Assembly (NCBI GenBank): GCA_964554265.1
Contig: CAZKOB010000037.1
Span: 1 to 25,702 of the forward strand
Direction of reading: 5' to 3'
Length of the DNA stretch: 25,702 nt
Source of the DNA: RGIG8745 sp964554265
GTDB lineage: Bacteria > Bacteroidota > Bacteroidia > Bacteroidales > Bacteroidaceae
Shown one piece after another: positions 7,477 through 16,315 of the stretch (position 1 is its first letter; every line of letters begins with the position of its first letter). The position numbers and the translations under genes are program-made. The notes beneath the pieces are model-generated. The model was not told where the DNA came from. It made no database searches and saw nothing but the letters and a program-made list of their open reading frames with translations.

Positions 7477-8222
7477 TGTGTTAGGCTGCGGCATTCACCT
7501 TCGTTGGGGCAAGAATTGGAATTTGCTGATATTACTCAGTCTTCTATTGTTGTGGCATACATCTTCGTAGAGGCAAGAATCTTCGAATGATATGCTGTAT
7601 CTGTGGCAGAGGTGCGGTATTCGCAATGCTGACTGCGTGCCGGATGTTGTATGATAAGCGGACAAGAGAAGTCGGTGATAGATGTTGAAATGTATTCACT
7701 GACTTCTCTTTCACGTCGCATCATTTCTCCGAACTTAAGGAAGGGGAGACGTATATTATATATCGGTATAGAACCTGTCAAAAAAAATAGGAGTGAAGAT
7801 TGTAGGAGGAATCTGCTTGACCGATGCTCTGTGGCATCAGATGCAGACACAGCTATAAGGACGCTCAGGAGGGTGTGGCCTTTGATACAACATGGTGGAT
7901 GTGGAGAATGAATACAGAAATGACGGGGAAGATGAAATGCCGCTATGGCAATCTGCATGACAGACGGCCGGCGCTCCGGACAGGCAGAAACAAGAGCCGG
8001 GAAACCGCTTTTTTTGGGGGGGATGGCAGGGCGCGATGATGCCTGTTCTGAAAGGTTTTGGGGACAAGTGAAAGAAGCCAATGTGATGTGTTTTCAATGG
8101 GATTTTAAGTGCCTTTCCGCTGCGGAAATTGGTCCTTTGCCTGTCTCCTTTTTCTTTTATTTTGCTTTTTTTCTTACTTGATTGTTAATTTTTTGTCAAT
8201 GCCTCAATCTTTATATTAAAAA
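7477..8222. other. Intergenic region without a supported gene
   Basis: This stretch has short open frames on both strands, but none has a signal peptide, family motif or plausible start context. It contains a degenerate direct repeat (7487-7581) and a T-run followed by a G-run near 8010-8020. No tRNA, CRISPR or insertion sequence is visible. Confidence 0.55.
7487..7581. repeat. Degenerate 31-bp direct repeat, 64 bases apart
   Basis: Copy 1 (7487-7517) and copy 2 (7551-7581) match at 25 of 31 positions, sharing TTCGT and GGCAAGAAT. The last codons of the GH43 gene (from about 7445) carry a similar GGGGCAAGAA stretch, so the region may be a decayed duplication of the gene's 3' end. Confidence 0.5.
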
Positions 8223-8254
8223 TTTGTTTCTCCAACAGAATTTTTGTTCCTTTG
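8223..8254 (+). promoter_or_regulatory. Bacteroidota-type promoter for the FAS1/Sus operon
   Basis: TTTG at 8223-8226 is separated by 20 bases from TTCCTTTG at 8247-8254, which matches TAnnTTTG in all but one fixed base. The predicted start is near 8261, giving a leader of about 100 bases before the ATG at 8362. The spacing is right for the family's primary sigma factor. It is the only convincing promoter I find before the seven-gene unit. Confidence 0.6.
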
Positions 8255-8361
8255 CATTGAGCATATTGGTTTACTTTATACTTTTATGTTTAGCTAAGAA
8301 TATATAGTGAGAACAAATTAAATTATTAACAAAATAGAGAGCAATAATCTATTCTAATATT

Positions 8362-11097
8362 ATGTTGTATAACTTTCAGAGGAGAAAACTATGCAGACAC
8401 CTTCTGGTAGGAGGCGTACTGTGTGCTGCAGGTATTATGTCTTTCTCTTGCAAGGATGGCTATGACTTGGATACTGAGCAGCCGACAGGGCTGAACAGTA
8501 TTTACGGCTATATGGAGCAAAGAGGAGATTTCAAGAATTTCCTGCAACTGATTGATGACCTTGGGGAGAAAGAGACTCTTTCCAAGTCTGGTAGTAAGAC
8601 CCTGTTTATTGCAAACGATGACGCCTTTTCAAGGTTCTATCAGAGCAATTCATGGGGAGTACGGCGCTATGAAGAACTGAGCGAGGCGCAGAAGAAGATT
8701 CTTTTGCGTTCAGCAATGATTGACAACCCTTACACAACGAGCATGCTCTCAAGTTTGGGAGGTGAAGACGGTATTGTAGAGGGTGAGTGTATGCGCCGCA
8801 ACTCTTCACAGAGTCTTTATGATTCTGTTGCCATCTACAAGAAAACGGATGCCGAGATACCTAATACGGCTGCATGGAAAGCTCTCAGCAAGGATGAATT
8901 CGTTCTTTTCAAAGATGCTTCAGGTGCTGCTCCTATGATTCATTTCATGCCGCGCTTCTTGGAGAAGAACTATATCACGAGCGAGGATGTGGACTTCCTT
9001 TACAATGACCCGGAAGGCACACGCCAAAGTGATGATGCGTATATCAACAAAGCAAAAATCATTGATGCGAATATTTTCTGTAAGAACGGATTCCTGCATG
9101 AAGTCAATGAAGTTGTTCTTCCTCTTGACAATATGGCGGAAATCATACGCAAATCACCTGTAACGCAGAAATTCAGCTCGCTTCTTGAGCGTTATAGTGT
9201 TCCTCGATATATTGGCAAGACTGCTACTGATGCTTTTAATGAGAATCAGGGCACACATTATGATTCTGTATATGCAAAACGCTATTTTTCAAGTCTTTCT
9301 GCACCGACAACCGTTGCGGGAGGAACATCGATAACAACCACGAATACACTCGATGTGGATGAGTCCGGCAATCTGTTTGATGGCCTTCTGAAGTTCGATC
9401 CGGGGTGGAATGCTTATTCTTCTTCTACATCTACACTTATGGAAAACATGGCTGTAATGCTTGTTCCTACCGATAAGGCTCTTGATGATTGGTGGAACAA
9501 TGGAGGAGGTTTGGTTCTTAAAAACAGGTACAAGACTTGGGATGCCGTGCCTAACAATGTGTTGGCTGCACTTATCAACAATAATATGTTGACCTCCTTT
9601 ACTTCTTCGGTTCCAAGTAAATTCTCCACTATTCTTGATGATGCGAATATGGAAATGGGTGTAAATAAGGAAAACATCGACAGTGTTCTTTTGGGATGTA
9701 ACGGTGCTGTATATCTTACAAATAAAGTATATACTCCTACTACATATTCTTCAGTCTTGTTCCCGGCTCTTATCAACGAGAACATGAACATCATCTACAA
9801 GGCTGTGAAATTGCTCAACTACGATGCTTACCTTAATTCAATGGTATCTAAGTATAGCTTCTTCATTCCGACCAATGAAGGACTGCTTGCTTATGTTGAT
9901 CCTGTTTCGTTCGGACTGAATCAGACAGTGCTTTGGGTCTTCCGTTATGATCCAACAGCCAAATCTGAGTACCAGTCAATCTATGCTGAAACTTACAAAT
10001 ACATCCAGCAGCCGGACGGAACTTGGGCCATAGGAGAATCTGTGAGAAAGGTTGTTCCTTCTGCCGCTCCGGTTTATGGTATGCCGCAAGATCCTGTGTA
10101 TGACCGCCTTCGTGATATACTTGAAAATTCAATTGTAATCGGTGAGGTGGAAGAAGGCAAGAAATACTATCAGACAAAAGGACGTTCTTTTGTGAAGGTT
10201 GAGGGAACTGTCGATGTCAACAACCCAAGCGCATTAAAGGTTGCCGGCGGATGGCAGCTTGACAATGACAAGAATCTTCCTGTCAGTAAAATCTATAACA
10301 TGACCAACGGACATGCTTATGTCCTTGAAGATGCTCCTGTTTTGACTTCTACAAATGCTTTGAGCGATGTCCTTTCCGGTAATCCTGAGTTTTCGGAATT
10401 TTACGAGCTTATATCTACGGTTGGTGCATTTGCAACAAATGTGACTATAAATAGTTGGCTTTCAGCTTCTAAGAATGGTAATTTCATATATGTACCGGAA
10501 AAGAAGACAGAAAGTATAAATTACCTTTTCAATTCATACAGTTATACCGTGTATGCGCCTACGAATGCGGCCATGCGTGAAGCTTATGAGGCTGGTCTTC
10601 CTACAATGGAAATGTTTGAGGAGGCAAAAAGGCTTGATGATGCAGGAGAGACTGTCGACTCTGTGGAACATTTGAGAAAGGTGATGCTTGACTTTATTAA
10701 ATACCATGTACAAGATAACTCCATTTATGTGGATAAGGGTTTTGATGGAGGTAATTATGAGACAGCAAAGACGAATACGAGTACGGGACGTCCATACAAA
10801 CTTACTGTTACAAATGATGGTACAGATCTGATAGTAACGGGTATTTACAGCGCACCTCAGAAGGTGAATAAAGATATTCTTTATAACAAAATGCTTCGTG
10901 AATGTTGGATTAGTGCAGGAAGTTCATCCTCTCCTCGTGCAGATCAAGTTCAAATCTCCACATCCTCAACAGCTGTTGTTCATGCCATCGACCATCCATT
11001 GCTGTATAGTTCAAAGCAATTTATCTATGACCCGAATGACGTTCTTGTCGGTGGTGATGATGAAGGAGAAGAGGAAGAAGCTAAACTACGTAAATAA
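8362..11097 (+). CDS. Multi-domain fasciclin (FAS1) lipoprotein A
   Basis: This 911-residue lipoprotein has a signal peptide ending in lipobox SFSC with Cys30, followed by KDGYD; acidic residues there are typical of Bacteroidota lipoproteins exported to the surface. Four FAS1-like cores are visible: LFIANDDAF (81-89), LVPTDKAL (367-374), FFIPTNEGLL (500 on) and YTVYAPTNAAM (728 on). Each is followed by a region where FAS1 domains carry their second motif, as in NGFLHEVNEVVLPL. FAS1 domains mediate adhesion or ligand binding in many organisms, and no catalytic motif is seen. The protein ends in an acidic GGDDEGEEEEAKLRK tail. It is the first gene of the seven-gene unit, eight bases before susC1. 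A surface glycan- or protein-binding role is inferred from context. Confidence 0.85.
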   Translation: MLYNFQRRKLCRHLLVGGVLCAAGIMSFSCKDGYDLDTEQPTGLNSIYGYMEQRGDFKNFLQLIDDLGEKETLSKSGSKTLFIANDDAFSRFYQSNSWGVRRYEELSEAQKKILLRSAMIDNPYTTSMLSSLGGEDGIVEGECMRRNSSQSLYDSVAIYKKTDAEIPNTAAWKALSKDEFVLFKDASGAAPMIHFMPRFLEKNYITSEDVDFLYNDPEGTRQSDDAYINKAKIIDANIFCKNGFLHEVNEVVLPLDNMAEIIRKSPVTQKFSSLLERYSVPRYIGKTATDAFNENQGTHYDSVYAKRYFSSLSAPTTVAGGTSITTTNTLDVDESGNLFDGLLKFDPGWNAYSSSTSTLMENMAVMLVPTDKALDDWWNNGGGLVLKNRYKTWDAVPNNVLAALINNNMLTSFTSSVPSKFSTILDDANMEMGVNKENIDSVLLGCNGAVYLTNKVYTPTTYSSVLFPALINENMNIIYKAVKLLNYDAYLNSMVSKYSFFIPTNEGLLAYVDPVSFGLNQTVLWVFRYDPTAKSEYQSIYAETYKYIQQPDGTWAIGESVRKVVPSAAPVYGMPQDPVYDRLRDILENSIVIGEVEEGKKYYQTKGRSFVKVEGTVDVNNPSALKVAGGWQLDNDKNLPVSKIYNMTNGHAYVLEDAPVLTSTNALSDVLSGNPEFSEFYELISTVGAFATNVTINSWLSASKNGNFIYVPEKKTESINYLFNSYSYTVYAPTNAAMREAYEAGLPTMEMFEEAKRLDDAGETVDSVEHLRKVMLDFIKYHVQDNSIYVDKGFDGGNYETAKTNTSTGRPYKLTVTNDGTDLIVTGIYSAPQKVNKDILYNKMLRECWISAGSSSSPRADQVQISTSSTAVVHAIDHPLLYSSKQFIYDPNDVLVGGDDEGEEEEAKLRK

Positions 11098-11105
11098 ATT
11101 AAGCC

Positions 11106-14100
11106 ATGAAAAGAATAATATCAATGCTTTTGCTGTTTGCTTGTTTTTGCTCATTTACCAAAGCGCAAGTAGCAGCGGGCGACGTGATTTCAGGTAATGT
11201 CTCTGATGATATAGAACCACTGATGATGGTAAATGTTGTCGAGATAGACAATAACAGACGTATCGTTGCCCACGGAGTTACCGATATCAACGGTAACTTC
11301 TCCTTCCGTGTCGTTAATCCGAAGGACAAAATTCAGATTTCTTATATTGGATATAAGACAGAAGTTCTCCCTATTGACCGGAAGGTATTTAAAATAAAGA
11401 TGAAGAGTTCCACGCAGTTGCAGGAGGTTGTCGTCAAGGCTGTCAAGAAGACCGAAACTACCGGTCTTTCCATTCCTGTAACGGAACTTTCTGTAGCGTC
11501 TCAGACTATTAGTATGAAGGAATTCGAGGGTCTGGGTTTGACAAGTGTCGATGAAGCTTTGCAAGGTCGTATTGCTGGTCTCGACATTGTGGCAAATTCC
11601 GGTAATCTGGGTTCTGGTACGACAATGCGTCTGCGTGGTGTCAGCACCATCAATGGTAATGCAAACCCTCTGATTGTGGTAAATGGAAATGTATGGACAA
11701 ATGATGCAGATGCTGATTTTGACTATAACAACGCCAATGAAGAGAAGTTTGCAGAACTTCTTAACGTAAACCCTGAGGATATAGAAAGCATAAGCGTACT
11801 CAAGGATGCTGCCGCTACGGCTATTTGGGGATCGCAAGGTGCAAACGGTGTGATCGAAATCAAGACAAAGCGTGGTCAGCGTGGTAAGACTAAGGTGCAG
11901 TATTCTTATCGTTTCACGGGTGCGTGGTCGCCGGAAGGCTTAAAGGTGTTGAATGGTGATGATTATACAATGTACCTTAAAGAGGCTTATTTCAATCCTA
12001 AGCTTGACAACAGTTATTCAGACAAAACAAGCTCCAAATATATATGGGAGTTGAACTACGATAGCGATAAACCGGATTATCAGATGTTTAATAATAATAC
12101 GGATTGGCGTGACGAAGTTACTCAGTTTGCAGCAAACAGTCAGCATTTCGTATCGTTGACCGGTGGTGGTGAGAAGGCGCGTTTCCGTGTTTCCGGTGGT
12201 TATGATAGCCAGAACGGTACAGTAATCAAGCAGCATCTCGACCGATTCACAACTCGTGTTGCACTCGACTATTATGTTTCTGATCGTATCACAGTTTCTA
12301 CAAACTTTGATATGACTTATACGCTCAATAAGAAGAATTATAGAACGAACGGCAATAATGCAAATGACGGTGATGACCTCTTGGCTATAGCATACAAGAA
12401 GATGCCGAATATTGCAGTTTATGAGGAAGATGCCAACGGTGTTTCCACTGGACAGTTCTATTCTATGAACAAATCGATTGCTTCTTCTGTCTTTGCAGAT
12501 GACCAGCTCAACATTCCTAACCCGGTGGCAGTGGCATATCTTGCCAAGAACGATGAAAAGACACTCAAGCTTTCTCCTGAGTTTATTCTCAAATATGATT
12601 TGCTGGGTACTGAGACAGGAACAACTAAGCTTACTTATGAAGGACGTATTATTTTTGACATCTTCTCAAAAGATGAAAATACATTTTTGCCTGCGTCTTT
12701 GTCTTCTGAAGGATGGTCGGGAAAATATGCCAACCGTGCTTCAAGTGAGTCATACAAGAGCCATGGTCTTACAACTACTCACTCACTTACTTTCCAGCCG
12801 CATTTCAATAATGAGGACCATTCACTTCTCGTACTTGCACGTATGCAGTATGTTGACGGTAGTTCTACTGCGCAATATGTACAGAAATATGGACTTGCAA
12901 CAAGTGATATAACTTCTGCAACGAGTGATGGTATATATGAAGGCTTCTCTAATAGCTTCGGGCAGTGGAAGAGCAATTATTATACTATGCAGGTTCACTA
13001 TTCATATAAGGGACGTTATTCTATTACAGCAACAGCACGTTATGACGGTTCCACGAAGTTCGGTGCCGAAAATCGTTGGGGATTGTTCCCTGCTGTTTCT
13101 GTTCGTTGGAATATCTCTGACGAACCGTGGATGGAGAAAATAAAGTGGCTCAGCATGTTGTCTATTCGTCCGGGTTGGGGTCAAGTTGGTCGTCAGCCGG
13201 GTGCTGAATACCTTTTCTACAGTAAGTATGGAGGTGGCGCATCGTATGTTGGTAATACTTCTATTCAGCCTAACAATATTCGTCTGTCTGGACTCAAATG
13301 GGAAAGCAAGGAGACATGGAACCTCGGATTTGACTTCGGATTCTTTGATGATAAAATCAATGGTGACCTTTCTTTGTATACCCAGAAGACAACTGACCTC
13401 TTGATGGAAAAGCGTAAAATACCAGGTTCAAGCGGATTCTCCGAACTTGCATGGTCGAACGTCGGTGCTATGCGCAATGTCGGATGGGAATTTAACATCA
13501 ATGGTAATCGCATCGTGCAGGCTGGAAAGTTCAGTATGAATTTCAATATTACATTTGCTAATAACCGCAATGAAATTCTGGAGATGGACCCTACTGTGCT
13601 TGAGAGCATTAATGGTGACTTTGATTATACGAACGGTTCTTATCTGTCACGTGTACAGTTGAATAATCCGCTTGGTTCTATTTACGGATTCCGCTATAAA
13701 GGTGTGTACCAGTATAGCGAATATAGTGATGAGGAAGTAAAGGGAGTGAGTGGACCTAATGCGCCTGTTGCACGCAATGCAAACGGAGACGTGATCTATG
13801 ATGAAAATGGACGTGCAAAGGCGATGATGTTCAACTATGGCGGAACAGGAGAGACTGAGTTTCAGGGTGGTGATGCCATTTACGAAGATATAAACCATGA
13901 CGGTCAGATTAATGAACTCGATATTGTATATCTTGGAAGTTCGCTTCCTAAGCTGACAGGTGGTTTCGGTACAAAACTGATGTATGACAGATGGTCTTTG
14001 AATCTTCAGTTCAATTATCGTCTTGGAAACAAGATTATCAACCGTGCACGTATGAATGCTGAGGGTATGTATGACAATCTGAACCAGACACAAGGTGTCA

Positions 14101-14435
14101 ACTGGCGTTGGCATTCGGAAGGCGACATCGCTGTTGTTCCTCGTGCTTTGTACAAGACTGGGTTCAACTGGCTCGGAAGTGACCGTTTTGTAGAGGATGG
14201 TTCTTTCCTCCGACTGAACTATGCACAGATTTCGTATGCAATGCCTTCAAAACTGATTAAGCAATGGGGGCTCAGCCAGTTGAGTTTTTATTTGACTCTT
14301 AACAATGTGTTCTGTATCACCAAGTATTCCGGAGCAGACCCAGAAGTTGCTCAGGCGGGTTGGAATCCTTGTTATGATGATTCGCGTACTCCGCGTCAGA
14401 GATCTTTTACTTTTGGTGCAACAATTGCATTCTAA
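11106..14435 (+). CDS. SusC/RagA family TonB-linked outer membrane protein 1
   Basis: The 1109-residue protein has a signal peptide (MKRIISMLLLFACFCSFTKA), a carboxypeptidase-regulatory-like domain (about 25-102), a TonB box LQEVVV at 105-110, a plug with RLRGVS (175-180) and SVLKDAAATAIWGSQGANGV (230-249), then a 22-strand-type barrel. Late in the barrel EDINHDGQINELD (927-939) matches the Ca-binding-like loop common in SusC proteins, and the last residue is Phe, as required for barrel insertion. SusC proteins import oligomers with energy from TonB-ExbBD, capped by SusD. Plug motif LIVVNG replaces the commoner LxVIDG. It lies 14 bases before susD1. Confidence 0.95.
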   Translation: MKRIISMLLLFACFCSFTKAQVAAGDVISGNVSDDIEPLMMVNVVEIDNNRRIVAHGVTDINGNFSFRVVNPKDKIQISYIGYKTEVLPIDRKVFKIKMKSSTQLQEVVVKAVKKTETTGLSIPVTELSVASQTISMKEFEGLGLTSVDEALQGRIAGLDIVANSGNLGSGTTMRLRGVSTINGNANPLIVVNGNVWTNDADADFDYNNANEEKFAELLNVNPEDIESISVLKDAAATAIWGSQGANGVIEIKTKRGQRGKTKVQYSYRFTGAWSPEGLKVLNGDDYTMYLKEAYFNPKLDNSYSDKTSSKYIWELNYDSDKPDYQMFNNNTDWRDEVTQFAANSQHFVSLTGGGEKARFRVSGGYDSQNGTVIKQHLDRFTTRVALDYYVSDRITVSTNFDMTYTLNKKNYRTNGNNANDGDDLLAIAYKKMPNIAVYEEDANGVSTGQFYSMNKSIASSVFADDQLNIPNPVAVAYLAKNDEKTLKLSPEFILKYDLLGTETGTTKLTYEGRIIFDIFSKDENTFLPASLSSEGWSGKYANRASSESYKSHGLTTTHSLTFQPHFNNEDHSLLVLARMQYVDGSSTAQYVQKYGLATSDITSATSDGIYEGFSNSFGQWKSNYYTMQVHYSYKGRYSITATARYDGSTKFGAENRWGLFPAVSVRWNISDEPWMEKIKWLSMLSIRPGWGQVGRQPGAEYLFYSKYGGGASYVGNTSIQPNNIRLSGLKWESKETWNLGFDFGFFDDKINGDLSLYTQKTTDLLMEKRKIPGSSGFSELAWSNVGAMRNVGWEFNINGNRIVQAGKFSMNFNITFANNRNEILEMDPTVLESINGDFDYTNGSYLSRVQLNNPLGSIYGFRYKGVYQYSEYSDEEVKGVSGPNAPVARNANGDVIYDENGRAKAMMFNYGGTGETEFQGGDAIYEDINHDGQINELDIVYLGSSLPKLTGGFGTKLMYDRWSLNLQFNYRLGNKIINRARMNAEGMYDNLNQTQGVNWRWHSEGDIAVVPRALYKTGFNWLGSDRFVEDGSFLRLNYAQISYAMPSKLIKQWGLSQLSFYLTLNNVFCITKYSGADPEVAQAGWNPCYDDSRTPRQRSFTFGATIAF

Positions 14436-14449
14436 TTTAGATTACAGTT

Positions 14450-16309
14450 ATGAAGAATATAAAGAATAAAATAAAAGTTTTAGGTTTGGCAGCTTTCGCT
14501 GGTCTTGCAGTAACTTCCTGTGATCTTGAAATGTTGCCATTGAATGAAGTCGTCCTTGAAAACTATTGGACGAACAAGTCTGACGTTGAGAGTGTAGTCA
14601 CTTCTTGTTATACAGGTATGGCGAATACTGATTTTATTTCAAAGCTTATAATATGGAGTGAACTTCGTTCTGATAATGTTCAGGCTGGTACGCGTGCAAC
14701 AGAAACAACGGACTTGAAGAACATGATTAATGGAAATCTTCTTGAGTCCAATGCTGTGGCATGTGACTGGACTGTTGTGTATACGGTTATCAATCGTTGT
14801 AATACGGTTATTGAGTATGCACCTCAGGTTCAGGAAAAAGACCCTAATTATACAATATCTGACCTTTATTCGAATTTGGCAGAGGTAAGAGCGATCCGCG
14901 CTTTGTGCTATTTCTACTTGATTCGTACATATAAGGATGTTCCTTTTGTGTTGGATCCTTCGATAGACGATACACAAGAGTTTAAAATCCCGGCTTCAAA
15001 ACATGAGGATATTCTTGATGCTCTTATTGCGGACTTGGAAGAAATAAAGGATTATGCACCACGTAAATACGTGACAGAGATTGACAACTCTGCGCGCATT
15101 ACTCGTAATGCTATTTATTCTTTACTTGCCGACATGTATTTGTGGAGAGCTTCTGATGCGAATGCTTCTCAGGCAAAGGCATGTGAGGATTATCAGAAAT
15201 GTGTAGAGTATTGTGATCGGGTTATAGAGTATAAGATAAAAGAGTACACTGTCGATGAGTATGGAACTATAAAGCGCCAGATCAGTACGACTTGTTACAA
15301 TACTTATGGATATCCTTTGTTGTCGGAAGTTTCAAATTCGACAATGTCATTAGGAGGTAGTAGCGGTTCGTATGAAGTTCCACAGGCTTTTACAAGTACA
15401 TTCTGTAAAGGAAATAGTTTTGAAAGCATTTTTGAACTGACATTCATGAGTTCCCAGACGGAAAAGAATGAGGCAGTTGCAAACTATTATGGTCGTGCAG
15501 ATAAGGACGGTGCTTTTTTGGAGGCCAGTGAGAATCTGATTGGAGAAAGTGTCCCTTCTCCTACCTATACAATAGGTACTACTGGAATCTTTACTTGTCT
15601 TGATCGTCGTGCTGCTGAAAGTTTTAATTATCCGGGTGAAAGCGGTAATTATAGCATCCGTAAGTATGTGGCAGATCAGGTTGGTGTGAAGGTTGGCACC
15701 AATTCTAAAGATTGGGGGGCCGGAACGATGGTAAAAGCTACTACTAATACTGCTAATTGGATTGTTTATCGTTTGACGGATATTATGCTGATGAAAGCAG
15801 AAGCAGAAGTACAGCTTGCCGGTTATATTTCTCAGAATGCAGAGGATAACAGTGGTGTGGATGAAGGAGGCAATGAAGTGAATACGCGTGCTGCTTATGG
15901 CAATGTTTATTCTACGGCACAAGAATATTATGACGATGCTTTCAATATTGTATGTGCAGTGTATTATCGTGCAGCGACTCCGACTTCAACCTCTAATATT
16001 ATAGACAAGAGTTTGCTTGTCACTCAGGCTGACTATGTGAATCTTGTTGAGGTTGAGCGCCGACGGGAATTGCTGTTTGAAGGAAAGCGTTATTACGATC
16101 TTGTCCGCAGAGCTCGTCGTGAGGGTAATACAGGGCATTATACGGAATGTCTTAGTGGCAAGTATGCCGGCAATGCCAGTGTGATGAAAATAAAAATGGC
16201 GATGCTTGATTTCATGTATACTCCATATGCTGAGTCCGAGCTTGATGCAAATCCTAACCTTGAACAGAATCCTGCTTATGCTCAAGATAAAACAACTGTA
16301 AAAAATTAA
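14450..16309 (+). CDS. RagB/SusD family lipoprotein 1
   Basis: The 619-residue protein has a lipoprotein signal ending in VTSC with Cys24, followed by DLEMLPLNEV, a usual SusD N terminus. Tetratricopeptide-like helical segments appear as AEVRAIRALCYFYLIRTYKD and LLADMYLWRASDA. The C-terminal signature VERRRELLFEGKRYYDLVRR (from 535) is diagnostic of SusD/RagB. Length is within the family's upper range. SusD proteins sit on SusC as a hinged lid and bind the ligand at the surface. Being directly downstream of susC1, it is that transporter's partner. The ligand cannot be read from sequence. Confidence 0.95.
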   Translation: MKNIKNKIKVLGLAAFAGLAVTSCDLEMLPLNEVVLENYWTNKSDVESVVTSCYTGMANTDFISKLIIWSELRSDNVQAGTRATETTDLKNMINGNLLESNAVACDWTVVYTVINRCNTVIEYAPQVQEKDPNYTISDLYSNLAEVRAIRALCYFYLIRTYKDVPFVLDPSIDDTQEFKIPASKHEDILDALIADLEEIKDYAPRKYVTEIDNSARITRNAIYSLLADMYLWRASDANASQAKACEDYQKCVEYCDRVIEYKIKEYTVDEYGTIKRQISTTCYNTYGYPLLSEVSNSTMSLGGSSGSYEVPQAFTSTFCKGNSFESIFELTFMSSQTEKNEAVANYYGRADKDGAFLEASENLIGESVPSPTYTIGTTGIFTCLDRRAAESFNYPGESGNYSIRKYVADQVGVKVGTNSKDWGAGTMVKATTNTANWIVYRLTDIMLMKAEAEVQLAGYISQNAEDNSGVDEGGNEVNTRAAYGNVYSTAQEYYDDAFNIVCAVYYRAATPTSTSNIIDKSLLVTQADYVNLVEVERRRELLFEGKRYYDLVRRARREGNTGHYTECLSGKYAGNASVMKIKMAMLDFMYTPYAESELDANPNLEQNPAYAQDKTTVKN

Positions 16310-16315
16310 TGGGTT

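Noticed and set aside
7536..8081. Minus-strand 181-codon frame in the gap before the FAS1/Sus unit
   Set aside because: Its composition is Ser/Pro/His-rich and irregular, with no signal peptide, family motif or promoter; other frames over the same bases are equally open.
11190..11837. Long minus-strand frames opposite susC1 and other large genes
   Set aside because: They are antisense shadows of well-supported genes with family motifs on the plus strand.
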